Notes: a model not told the origin generated them from the sequence alone. A stretch of DNA of 13,183 bases from Cyanobacteria bacterium RUI128 (GCA_024695725.1 JAILHQ010000143.1:1-13183); one strand, 5' to 3'. Counted from the stretch's first letter, positions 1 through 6,212 are shown. Program-made: numbers and translations.

Positions 1-95
1 AATGGAATAATAATGAACAAATCAGAGAAGCATATTCTGAAATATTTGTATATATTGAGAAGTTAGATAATGAATCGAAATCAGAAAATGAATAA
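1..95 (+). CDS. C-terminal fragment of an unknown protein (5' truncated by the window)
   Basis: Reading from base 3, thirty codons are open to a TAA at 93-95. The peptide begins WNNNEQIREAYSEIF and ends NESKSENE. It is charged, helix-prone and uses the same A/T-rich codons as nearby genes, which is why I prefer this frame; frame 1 stops at 64-66 and frame 2 stops at once. No family can be assigned from so short a tail. It could be a chance open stretch, so confidence is modest. Confidence 0.4.
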   Translation, partial: WNNNEQIREAYSEIFVYIEKLDNESKSENE

Positions 96-433
96 TTCTC
101 AAACTATGTGATAAAAATTCTCAAACCACATGGTAATTTACATTCGCCATACCCTCCATTTGCTTATTCTGTCAGTCTTATGGTTATAATGTATTCCTCT
201 CAAAAATGATACTTAATCATTTTGAGTACGCAAACGGAGTCCTTGAGACGCGGCACTATTTCTTTTGCAACGTTTAGTTAAACCATAGTCCGTTCATCTT
301 GCAAAAATATCTTTATTTGGCAAGTAGTCTAAGTTTACCACTGTTATATAACCCCAGGTTAGAATTTTGCAATAGTAAATTAAAAAGCAATTTTTAGATT
401 TAGAGTTTTTCTATTATTTAGAATGGAATTGCT
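96..433. other. Intergenic region, possible long 5' leader
   Basis: No credible coding frame is visible in these 338 bases. A TATAAT lies at 185-190, with only a loose -35 (TTGCTT at 160-165, 19-nt spacer). About 9 nt beyond it is an imperfect hairpin, CTCAAAAATGAT (199-210) with ATCATTTTGAG (216-226), with one bulged base. Further on, CTTGC (298-302) can pair with GCAAG (320-324) around the 19-bp word described separately. If the promoter is real, the GNAT-like gene would have a structured leader of roughly 235 nt. No known riboswitch class is recognised. Confidence 0.35.
298..316 (+). repeat. 19-bp direct repeat, copy 1
   Basis: CTTGCAAAAATATCTTTAT is identical to 1133-1151. This copy lies 118 nt upstream of the GNAT-like start and has a GCAAG eight bases on the 3' side... 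specifically at 320-324, allowing a short hairpin. It has no coding role here. Confidence 0.6.
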
Positions 434-1060
434 ATGATAGAAATAAGACCAAATTGTGTGCAGAATATAAGGCAAAATCTATCCAGACAAAGGTTTGGGG
501 TTTATGGCGGTGGTTCAGCATCACCGACGGAGCCTGTATTTAAAAGTGTTAACGGGAAACAGGAGGTTAGTGATGTGCTGAACTTCTTTGTTGATTCGTT
601 TAACGAGTCTGCAGGTACTGCAGGTCTGACAGGTAAAAAAAATATTTTTGGCAGGTTCTATGAAAATTTATCCCAAAAGATATGGTTATTGCTTCAGAAA
701 TATTGTCCGTTAGTGAGGGATACGGAGTTAGAAGTAGTTAAGCAAGAGGATAAGATTTTAGGTTGTTATTCATTATCCTACAACGGGTCCAATTCATATA
801 TAAACTTTCTCGCTGTCAGCCCTGATATAAAAGATTCCAAAATGACAGTAAAAACCTTGCTTAATATGGCATTACGTATCTCAGAGAAAACAAAGTCAAA
901 AGGGCTGAATACAATAAGTTGGACAACAGACAAACGAAACCAAAAAGCATACAGATTATTCGACAAGTTCCCTGCAAATAAATATTCAAACGGCGCAGAT
1001 GTAGATTTTTTCATATCCGTATCCGATTTTGACAGGACACTTAATAAGTACATGCTATAG
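434..1060 (+). CDS. GNAT-like N-acetyltransferase domain protein
   Basis: This 208-aa protein has a C-terminal half that reads as a GNAT fold. Residues 103-118 (KQEDKILGCYSLSYNG) resemble strands 2-3, INFLAVSP (123-130) resembles strand 4, and residues 140-155 would be the cofactor-side helix. A segment ending in N169…AYRLFDKF (169-179) matches the usual 'N..A..LY.K.GF' end of the family. The acetyl-CoA loop (Q/R-x-x-G-x-G/A) is degenerate: IKDSKMT stands where it would be, so catalysis is uncertain. The first ~100 residues are unrecognised and start MIEIRPN…RFGVYGG, a lineage-type N-terminus. The start is ATG 434, with a weak GGA at 424-426; the ATG at 423 stops after four codons. A CheR-like gene follows in the same direction after about 100 nt. 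Substrate unknown. Confidence 0.65.
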   Translation: MIEIRPNCVQNIRQNLSRQRFGVYGGGSASPTEPVFKSVNGKQEVSDVLNFFVDSFNESAGTAGLTGKKNIFGRFYENLSQKIWLLLQKYCPLVRDTELEVVKQEDKILGCYSLSYNGSNSYINFLAVSPDIKDSKMTVKTLLNMALRISEKTKSKGLNTISWTTDKRNQKAYRLFDKFPANKYSNGADVDFFISVSDFDRTLNKYML

Positions 1061-1132
1061 TCAGGTCTGATATAATTGCAGTTTATACGAAAATCAAAGT
1101 TTGTTAGAGGTTTTTTACTGAAAGAGCTTTCC

Positions 1133-1151
1133 CTTGCAAAAATATCTTTAT
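1133..1151 (+). repeat. 19-bp direct repeat, copy 2
   Basis: Identical to 298-316. It sits just upstream of the CheR-like gene and its last two bases are the first two of a possible ATG at 1150. Because the other copy is plainly non-coding, this overlap argues that the gene starts at the later ATG at 1168. Confidence 0.6.
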
Positions 1152-1167
1152 GGGGTTTAATTCAAAT

Positions 1168-2025
1168 ATGCGAGTTACACCGATTACGAGTCCAACTATC
1201 CATAATTCGTACTCTTGCCGTAAGAAGGAGCCGACTTTTACGGCTCATCCCGATTTTTACAAATTCAACAGCACAAAATCCTGCTATTTCAGGCGCGGAA
1301 TGGTCGCCCTTGCCTCAGCCGGATATAATAATATAGAATCACTTTTCTGCAACATCTTCCCCGTAAAAGGTGCGCCTAAAAATATGCTCATCATTGGCAT
1401 TGGTCACTCTCAGGAGCCGTTTTCATACCTTGCTTCAATAAAAGGTATTGCAAAAGATAAACCGCTGAAATCTCAGTTAAACCTCAATGTTGTTGATTTG
1501 CAGTCTAAACCCACAACCGCAGAATTAAAAGATGCTGCTTTCTGTGACCTGTTTGATTATCAGGAATATCCAAAATATGCAAAATCATCTTTTGTCAAAG
1601 ATTCATTCAGTGACTGGCTCGGCATAAACAACAAACCCGATGTGCACGATCCGATGTTTATATATTTAAACTATGTCAAAAAACCAAAACCGAAAACCTA
1701 TCGTGACAGGGTGAACGATGAAATATTTGATTTTGTCAGAGAAACCTACGGCAATCATCAAAAAGCAAGATGGGACAGTCGGGTTCAGGATGTTATAAAA
1801 GAATATCCCGACAGAAACTTTGATGTTATATCTGCGAATAATGTGCTGCCATACATAGTATCGGAAAACGAGTATATGGAAACATTGTCAAATATAGTGC
1901 GTACCCTCAAACCAAATGCCTATTTTATTACAGATCCTTATGAATTTGAAAAACCCGTAAAAGATTCAGGTATCCTTAACCCTCTTACTCAGGTGTATAA
2001 AGGTATTTATCAGAAAAAAGTTTAA
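1168..2025 (+). CDS. CheR-like SAM-dependent methyltransferase
   Basis: The protein is 285 aa from ATG 1168, or 291 aa from ATG 1150. Using numbering from 1150, LIIGIGHSQEPFS (80-92) corresponds to the SAM-binding motif I of CheR-type enzymes ('GCSTGEEPYS'). VVDL (114-117) supplies the acidic ribose ligand. FDVISANNVLPYI (224-236) matches the CheR 'FDLIFCRNVLIYF' block, and TLKPNAYFITDPYE matches 'LKPGGYLFLG.SE'. The first 75 residues are unlike the CheR N-terminal helical domain and contain PTFTAHPDF. No chemotaxis gene is nearby, so a receptor-methylating role should not be assumed; the target is unknown. The later start is chosen because the 1150 ATG lies in a repeated non-coding word, and because 1168 gives the lineage-style MRVTPI terminus with GGGG 12 nt upstream. 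It converges on the next minus-strand gene. Confidence 0.65.
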   Translation: MRVTPITSPTIHNSYSCRKKEPTFTAHPDFYKFNSTKSCYFRRGMVALASAGYNNIESLFCNIFPVKGAPKNMLIIGIGHSQEPFSYLASIKGIAKDKPLKSQLNLNVVDLQSKPTTAELKDAAFCDLFDYQEYPKYAKSSFVKDSFSDWLGINNKPDVHDPMFIYLNYVKKPKPKTYRDRVNDEIFDFVRETYGNHQKARWDSRVQDVIKEYPDRNFDVISANNVLPYIVSENEYMETLSNIVRTLKPNAYFITDPYEFEKPVKDSGILNPLTQVYKGIYQKKV

Positions 2026-2057
2026 TAGGGAAAGAGTAATAAATCGGATATCAGGTG

Positions 2058-2726
2058 CTATTTTGTCACCTCGCCGAAGCTCAAAATGTCACCGTCAGCG
2101 ATTTTTACCTCTTTGAAACATTTTTCTAATTCCTCTTTTGATGCTATATCAAATTCTTTATAATCGGTCAGCGGACGGTACATAGATTGGATTGTCCATG
2201 TGTCGTTTTTTAGTGAATAGTGCATATTGCTCTCAGAGAACGGCAATGTATGTTCTTTGAAAACAGTCACATTCGGCACTCTCTTTGTTATTCCGTCAAG
2301 AATTTTTTGGAAAATCGGGATAGAATATACTGATGTTCTGAGATGTTTACTTCCCAATATCAAGGCTCTGTCAGGGTTCTCAACCCGTCCGAAAATATTT
2401 TCCAAAATATCGTCAACCTTTTCCGAATTGAACAGACTGTCATAAATATGAAACCCTGCCGCTTCGCCCGTTTTGGTGTTAATTACCCCGCCTGCGGTGC
2501 AGGTTCTTACGGTATCCGTATAAAACTCGTCTGACTTCAAAACATCTAATCTCGGGTGTTTTATCTTGCTCCCGAACATTTTTTCAACAGCCTTAACCGT
2601 TATCATATCAAGCGCCGTCAAATCATGATTCGCACGAAAATCAACATAATCACCTTTTCTGAAACATTCGTCAAAGGTCTTGGTGTTTACAAAGTTTATT
2701 CTCGATGTGAAAGATATATCGTTCAT
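2058..2726 (-). CDS. Unknown protein, lineage-type N-terminus (222 aa)
   Basis: I do not recognise this 222-aa protein. It starts MNDISFTSRINF, a short N-terminal peptide like those on other proteins here. It appears soluble and mixed alpha/beta, with no signal peptide or membrane helix. A central block includes AGGVINTKTGEAAGFHIYDS (residues ~78-97), then a helix and ALILGSKHLRTSVYS, which could form one compact domain; the role is unknown. Two cysteines near residues 75 and 203 form no obvious metal site. The start has no clear Shine-Dalgarno. It lies 70 nt downstream of the small exported protein gene and is last in the minus-strand row after murQ. A 5-bp hairpin (2053-2057 with 2067-2071) overlaps its stop but lacks a T-tract. 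Confidence 0.6.
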   Translation of the reverse strand: MNDISFTSRINFVNTKTFDECFRKGDYVDFRANHDLTALDMITVKAVEKMFGSKIKHPRLDVLKSDEFYTDTVRTCTAGGVINTKTGEAAGFHIYDSLFNSEKVDDILENIFGRVENPDRALILGSKHLRTSVYSIPIFQKILDGITKRVPNVTVFKEHTLPFSESNMHYSLKNDTWTIQSMYRPLTDYKEFDIASKEELEKCFKEVKIADGDILSFGEVTK

Positions 2727-2796
2727 ACTAAGAATAAAAATGGTAAAAAATATTTTTGTTACCCGTTTTGGCGAACTTCTGACTTATAAAAACAGG

Positions 2797-3093
2797 TTAT
2801 AACTCGTCATTTTGATACTGTTTCAATATCCTGAGCGGGGAAGTCATAAATTCTATCGGCATCTTTTCGTCATCATCATACTGCTGCATGTCGGGGTTGT
2901 TCCGATAATCGGTCTTTTTAAGATTGTATTGTTTTGACGGGGCATTTATATTTAAATAAATTTCCTGCTGCTCCGGTTTTTGGTCATACTGTATTTCCTG
3001 AGCACAACAAGGTAAAACTAAGGTCATAATAACCAAGACCATCCCAGTAAGTCTATATTTTGTAACAGCCGATATCTTATCCATAGAAATCAT
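2797..3093 (-). CDS. Small secreted protein with N-terminal signal peptide
   Basis: This 98-aa unknown protein begins with a positively charged stretch (K6, K12, R14), then a hydrophobic core TGMVLVIMTLVLP (16-28) and CCA before QEIQ. That fits export through Sec with cleavage after Ala31. The C29/C30 pair is a poor lipobox because Pro precedes it, so lipidation is less likely. The mature part is about 67 aa, highly polar, rich in Q, D, Y and N, and has no recognisable domain. A second ATG at 3082-3084 (MDKISAV) is an equally good start; neither has a strong Shine-Dalgarno. It lies 28 nt after the murQ stop on the same strand, suggesting co-transcription. An envelope or periplasmic role beside murQ is an inference from position only. 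Confidence 0.6.
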   Translation of the reverse strand: MISMDKISAVTKYRLTGMVLVIMTLVLPCCAQEIQYDQKPEQQEIYLNINAPSKQYNLKKTDYRNNPDMQQYDDDEKMPIEFMTSPLRILKQYQNDEL

Positions 3094-3121
3094 TCTACAT
3101 CAAAAACGGATTAAAACCTAT

Positions 3122-4057
3122 TTATCCGATAATATTCAATGCTTTTCTCAAAACTCCGTCATTATTTTCTAAAAGTTCGTTTGCCTCGTCTTTGTCAAGT
3201 CCTGATTTGAGCATTGTAATAGCAGTCTTAACTTTCCAGTCGGCATTATCCAAAGTCTGTCGTGCCTGTTGGGTATCAACTTCCGCGAGTTCGGAAACAA
3301 TCCTTGTTGCTCTGTCTCTCAGTTTAAGGTTTGTCGGCATTACATCTATCATATAGTTTTCGTAAGTTTTACCGGTCTTTACCATTGCGCCTGTTGAAAG
3401 CATATTTAGTACCATCTTTTGCGCCGTTCCCGCTTTCATTCGGCTTGAACCTGTTATCGCTTCAGGGCCTACAACAGTACAAATACCGATATCTGATTCA
3501 TCTAAAATTCTGCCTTTAGGATTACAGGTTATTGCAACTGTTTTTGCTCCTCTCTCTTTTGCCCTGTCCAGTACTCCCATCAAATATTTAGGGTTTCCGC
3601 TTGCCGATATAACTACGCAAACATCATCTTTACCCAAAACATTTGCATCATCAAGCCCGAAGCCGTAGTTATCTTCTGCACCCTCAACGGCGTTTCTGAT
3701 GGCAGTTTCACCGCCTGCAATAAACCCCTGTACCAAATCAGGTTTAACCCCGTAAGTCGGAGGGCATTCTGATGCGTCTAATATCCCGAGTCTGCCTGAT
3801 GTACCCGCTCCGAAATAATACAACCGCCCGCCTTTTTTGAACTGTTCTGCGATTGTGTCCACAGCTTTTGCAATATTTGGTATCTCTTTTTCTACTGCGA
3901 GTGCAACTTTTTTGTCCTCATCATTAATCCTGCGAATCATTTCTTCTGTCGGCAACAGGTCGATGTCTTTTGTGTTCTCGTTGCGTGATTCGGTTATAAT
4001 TCGTTTTGGGGTGTTGTTACCGTAAAAATATGTTCGGTTGACGGGGCAAATTTGCAT
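3122..4057 (-). CDS. murQ: N-acetylmuramic acid 6-phosphate etherase MurQ
   Basis: MurQ cleaves the lactyl ether of N-acetylmuramic acid 6-phosphate, giving GlcNAc-6-phosphate and D-lactate in cytoplasmic peptidoglycan recycling. At 311 aa it has the family's normal length. The sugar-isomerase (SIS) core is clear: YFGAGTSGRLG (81-91) binds the sugar phosphate, DASECPPT (94-101) carries a catalytic Glu, and AVEGAEDN (123-130) carries the second. VISASGNPKY (149-158) and TGSSRMKAGTAQKM (202-215) are further family blocks. The last ~50 residues form the usual small helical bundle. The start is well supported by AAGGAG (4063-4068) six bases before ATG. The odd part is the first ~20 residues, MQICPVNRTYFYGNN, preceding the normal TESRN opening. 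No AnmK, NagZ or sugar transporter gene is adjacent. Two small genes follow on the same strand. Confidence 0.95.
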   Translation of the reverse strand: MQICPVNRTYFYGNNTPKRIITESRNENTKDIDLLPTEEMIRRINDEDKKVALAVEKEIPNIAKAVDTIAEQFKKGGRLYYFGAGTSGRLGILDASECPPTYGVKPDLVQGFIAGGETAIRNAVEGAEDNYGFGLDDANVLGKDDVCVVISASGNPKYLMGVLDRAKERGAKTVAITCNPKGRILDESDIGICTVVGPEAITGSSRMKAGTAQKMVLNMLSTGAMVKTGKTYENYMIDVMPTNLKLRDRATRIVSELAEVDTQQARQTLDNADWKVKTAITMLKSGLDKDEANELLENNDGVLRKALNIIG

Positions 4058-4144
4058 AATAACTCCTTGTCGGTTGATATATTTATATATAACCTGTGAA
4101 AATATTTTTTGTCAGGTAAATTATTGTTTAGCATTATTGAGGAT

Positions 4145-4267
4145 ACTAGGGCACTAGGGCAGGAGGGCACTAGGATAGATTCCGAAATAATGCTTAAAAT
4201 ATAATAATATATACGGCAAAGCCGTAAAAATGAACCTAGTGCCTTAGTATCTTAGTGCCTTAGTGCC
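4145..4267. repeat. Inverted-repeat element with tandem 8-mers in both arms
   Basis: The left arm (4145-4174) is built of ACTAGGGC, ACTAGGGC, AGGAGGGC, ACTAGG. The right arm (4235-4267) is CCTAGTGC, CTTAGTAT, CTTAGTGC, CTTAGTGC. The arms are complementary if G·U pairs are allowed, giving a stem of about 30 bp. The loop (4175-4234) contains a small hairpin, TACGGC-AAA-GCCGTA (4212-4226). It lies between murQ and the MIF-type gene. Its build suggests a small non-autonomous palindromic element rather than a promoter or simple terminator. Confidence 0.7.
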
Positions 4268-4268
4268 G

Positions 4269-4309
4269 TAAATTATAGTTTATCGGCTTTGCCGATAAAC
4301 TATAATTTA
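4269..4309 (-). repeat. Perfect 19-bp hairpin overlapping the MIF-type stop codon
   Basis: Bases 4269-4287 are fully complementary to 4291-4309, with a TTT loop. The tip, CGGC-TTT-GCCG, is the reverse complement of the CGGCAAAGCCG tip of the smaller hairpin at 4214-4224, which ties it to the neighbouring repeat element. The hairpin includes the TAA stop of the minus-strand tautomerase gene. It could act as its 3' end, but there is no T-tract on either side, so it is not a standard intrinsic terminator. Confidence 0.75.
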
Positions 4310-4651
4310 GAACATCATATTATTCCAACCCCAAAGGTTTTCAGGGTGGTATGTTACATAAACATTTTTGCCGTCTATTCCGTAATCGTTACTCAAAATT
4401 GAGCAAATTTGCTGTGTAAGACCTTCGCATGCCTGTTTTGTTGTCGTTCCCAACAGACTAACCGTCAGATATGCACCTTTATCAAGTTTGTTCCCGCCCA
4501 TATAGAGTGAACATTTGTCCTCAATCTCTGTCATAATGTATGCAGCAGGTTTTGAAAATGCATTCCCGACAGCATTTGTCAGTTTTGACTGTAAATCGTT
4601 CTTTTGGGTTTCGTTTAGTTCTATTGTTAGTCTTGCTTGTGTGTATGGCAT
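4307..4651 (-). CDS. MIF-like tautomerase (phenylpyruvate/dopachrome tautomerase family)
   Basis: This 114-aa protein is the size of macrophage migration inhibitory factor and its bacterial homologues. Pro follows the initiator Met, and in this family the freed N-terminal Pro is the catalytic base. SKPAAYIM (33-40) matches the 'GKPPQYI' block holding the active-site Lys (K34 here). The end VYVTYHPENLWGWNNMMF (97-114) closely follows the MIF ending 'VYINYYD…GWN'. These proteins form ring-shaped trimers with keto-enol tautomerase activity; the physiological substrate in bacteria is usually unknown. The MIF oxidoreductase C-x-x-C is absent. There is no signal peptide. The start is firm: AAGGAGAG lies six to seven bases before ATG. 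The gene is isolated, with a palindromic element behind it and a long gap in front. A host-interaction role is speculation. Confidence 0.88.
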   Translation of the reverse strand: MPYTQARLTIELNETQKNDLQSKLTNAVGNAFSKPAAYIMTEIEDKCSLYMGGNKLDKGAYLTVSLLGTTTKQACEGLTQQICSILSNDYGIDGKNVYVTYHPENLWGWNNMMF

Positions 4652-4802
4652 AATTCTCTCCTTATTTTTTACATATTTATTTTAGCATGAGAAAAAAATA
4701 TTTTAGTACGACCGTTTCTGTCATAGTCATGTTTTATAGTAAAAATGTGAGGATTAGGGAATTAAGGAATCACGATATGAAAAAAGTTTTAAAAGATTAG
4801 GC

Positions 4803-4814
4803 TCACCTCCTTTC
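4803..4814 (+). other. 16S rRNA 3'-tail-like sequence (anti-Shine-Dalgarno core)
   Basis: TCACCTCCTTTC is identical to the end of bacterial 16S rRNA (…GGATCACCTCCTTTC). It is followed by a GC-rich run and a T-rich stretch that looks like rRNA spacer. On the opposite strand it reads as a very strong ribosome-binding site, but no usable start or open frame follows there. It may be a remnant of an rRNA operon, part of a small RNA, or chance. Confidence 0.35.
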
Positions 4815-4822
4815 GGGGCGCC

Positions 4823-4883
4823 GGGGTTTGGTATTTTGTTTCAATGTTCTTTTTTTTAATTTGCCTTTATTTTGCCGAACCCC
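4823..4883 (+). other. Long-range hairpin, GGGGTTTGG with CCGAACCCC
   Basis: GGGGTTTGG (4823-4831) pairs with CCGAACCCC (4875-4883) with one G·U pair, around a 43-nt A/T-rich loop. TTTT follows on the plus strand (4884-4887). It could be a processing stem or a weak terminator for a transcript that includes the 16S-tail-like sequence. Confidence 0.4.
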
Positions 4884-4942
4884 TTTTATAAAAATTAGTT
4901 AAATATAATCGTATCTCTTTGATTTAAGTATTTTATGATGTA

Positions 4943-4990
4943 CCTTTCGCAAACTCTCCATCTCTTCCATATGCGAAAGGGTTTTTATTT
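4943..4990 (+). terminator. Intrinsic terminator of a putative short plus-strand transcript
   Basis: CCTTTCGCA (4943-4951) pairs perfectly with TGCGAAAGG (4972-4980) around a 20-nt loop, followed by GTTTTTATTT. The T-tract is on the plus strand only. No protein gene lies upstream on that strand within this gap, so it would end a non-coding transcript, perhaps one starting after the TATAAT at 4904-4909. Confidence 0.6.
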
Positions 4991-5070
4991 GGTATAATAT
5001 TTTTTAGAGGAGGAGATGCGAAAAATTAGTTGACTAGCAAATTAATTTTTGTTCGCGTTTTAGAGCATGT

Positions 5071-5481
5071 ATGAGGATATATAATAACGAGATAAATTTT
5101 GGGAATACTACGAAAACGGTACTCGGAAAAGGTTATCGTATAACTGATGAATACAATGATAACAATATCAGAATCTTGCATAAAGAGTATGATCTTAAGC
5201 ATGACAGATTCATCAGACAGGATAAGTTTGATGAAAAGGGTAACCCTATTGAAAACTGGTGGTTTGAATATTCTAAAGGGAAACAAGTTGAGCATTTTCA
5301 GACTAAAGACGGTGAGTCTTATGTAAGAACAATCATCAACAAGATTGTAGACGGTTTGCAGGTCAGAACAGAAGAATTTGTTTCGGATACTAATCCGAAA
5401 AATAATTACCTGTACGAAATAACCCGTAATTATGAAGGGAAAATGCTGAAGTTCTTGTGTAACGGGAAAAGCGTTTTTTAG
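5071..5481 (+). CDS. Unknown protein with repeated beta-hairpin-like segments (136 aa)
   Basis: I cannot assign this 136-aa protein. It begins MRIYNNEINFGN, another N-terminus of the lineage style, and then reads as a run of short strands and turns. KHDRFIRQDKFDEKGNPIEN, WWFEYSKGKQVEHFQTKDGE and YEITRNYEGKMLKFLCNGKS each have a strand, a G-x turn and a strand. That spacing is reminiscent of MORN or YwqK-type 'y..nG' beta-hairpin repeats, but the match is loose and I would not name the family. There is no signal peptide or membrane helix. The start is the first in-frame ATG; the Shine-Dalgarno is weak (AGAG at 5062-5065). It lies 56 nt before the next plus-strand gene. Confidence 0.6.
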   Translation: MRIYNNEINFGNTTKTVLGKGYRITDEYNDNNIRILHKEYDLKHDRFIRQDKFDEKGNPIENWWFEYSKGKQVEHFQTKDGESYVRTIINKIVDGLQVRTEEFVSDTNPKNNYLYEITRNYEGKMLKFLCNGKSVF

Positions 5482-5499
5482 AAACGGTTTTTGTGGTAG

Positions 5500-5505
5500 T
5501 ATAAT
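5500..5505 (+). promoter_or_regulatory. Putative -10 element before the LYP-motif protein gene
   Basis: TATAAT lies in the 59-nt gap, 36 bases before ATG 5541. There is no good -35 at the usual distance (T-rich sequence at 5477-5482). If real, the gene has its own promoter in addition to read-through from the gene before it. Confidence 0.35.
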
Positions 5506-5540
5506 TAGTAGATTGTGTTAACATCATAAAAGGGGATATG

Positions 5541-6212
5541 ATGGATTATAATGTTGTGAGAGCAAGTGCGGTGAACGCGTTCAGATTTTATAAAAATGAC
5601 AATGATAAATATAAAAAGGCAATGACCGGTTTTTATACTGAAGGGCAGAAAAACCCTTCCGTTGCAAAAGTGATGCTTGACGACACAATAAAAAGAGGTG
5701 TTAAGAAAACATCGGAATTGAGTGATGAGGTAATGAAAGAAACAAAAGAACCTGTTTTCTTTCCTTTAACCGAGCATTATGCACAAATGGCACAGTTCGA
5801 GGCACGGTCAAGTATTGCACTCCGTTTGATGAAACAGAGTATTAACGCAACGGAAATTCCTGACGACAGAAACATGAAAGATTTGCCTGAAAAGAAAGCG
5901 TTTGAAAAATCGTTTGATGAGTTATACCCTCGTACGGGTGAAAAACGCAGACGAATAATTGATGCTCACCGTTTGGAAATGGATGCGGTTACCCCAAAAG
6001 CAAAATGGTCGGATAAGATTATGTATGCAAAAACAAACGCAGAATACAGAAAACTTTATCCGAAATCATTTAATACCAGAATGGCACTAATTATGGAAGG
6101 ACAGATTAAAGACAATGCTGTCACTAAAAAGGTAAGCGGATTTCTTGAACGGTTTGCCTACTTCCCGTATGTTGATAAAACATTTTCTTTCCTTAAGAAG
6201 GTAAAGAAATAA
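5541..6212 (+). CDS. Unknown protein with two LYP(R/K)(T/S)xxxR motifs (223 aa)
   Basis: This helix-rich, basic protein of unknown function carries two copies of one motif. DELYPRTGEKRRRIIDA lies at ~127-143 and RKLYPKSFNTRMALIMEG at ~171-188 (numbering from 5538). The same motif occurs once in the 11850-12302 protein. The N-terminal 120 residues have no recognised domain, and no signal peptide or membrane segment is seen. The tail (FLERFAYFPYVDKTFSFLKKVKK) is amphipathic and ends in a Lys cluster. Two adjacent ATGs exist; AGGGG (5531-5535) sits two bases from the first and five from the second, so 5541 is preferred over 5538. Its 3' end overlaps the convergent RNA methyltransferase gene by 20 bases. 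A structural or nucleic-acid-binding role would be guesswork. Confidence 0.65.
   Translation: MDYNVVRASAVNAFRFYKNDNDKYKKAMTGFYTEGQKNPSVAKVMLDDTIKRGVKKTSELSDEVMKETKEPVFFPLTEHYAQMAQFEARSSIALRLMKQSINATEIPDDRNMKDLPEKKAFEKSFDELYPRTGEKRRRIIDAHRLEMDAVTPKAKWSDKIMYAKTNAEYRKLYPKSFNTRMALIMEGQIKDNAVTKKVSGFLERFAYFPYVDKTFSFLKKVKK

Larger units (their letters stand above)
4652..5070. other. 419-nt gene-free region with RNA-like signals
   Basis: No ordinary gene is visible. In order it holds: a seven-codon mini-ORF (4777-4800, MKKVLKD) with AAGGAA eight to nine bases upstream; a 12-nt match to the 16S rRNA 3' tail (4803-4814); a GC-rich run; a long-range stem (4823-4831 with 4875-4883); a TATAAT (4904-4909); an intrinsic terminator (4943-4990); a second TATAAT (4993-4998); and AGAGGAGGAG (5006-5015) directly before a six-codon ORF (5016-5033, MRKIS). 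The 4910-4990 part could be a short independent transcript of about 70 nt. Confidence 0.4.

Noticed and set aside
1076..1336. 86-codon plus-strand frame overlapping the CheR-like gene
   Set aside because: It is out of frame with the recognised methyltransferase and has no family features or ribosome-binding site.
2742..2763. A/T-rich palindrome GGTAA…TTACC as a terminator
   Set aside because: The stem is weak, has a mismatch and lacks a proper T-tract; it is more likely a by-product of A/T richness.
4777..4800. Seven-codon ORF MKKVLKD with an AAGGAA upstream
   Set aside because: It is too short to call a gene. It could be a leader peptide or the stub of a lost gene, but nothing downstream forms a clear attenuator with it.
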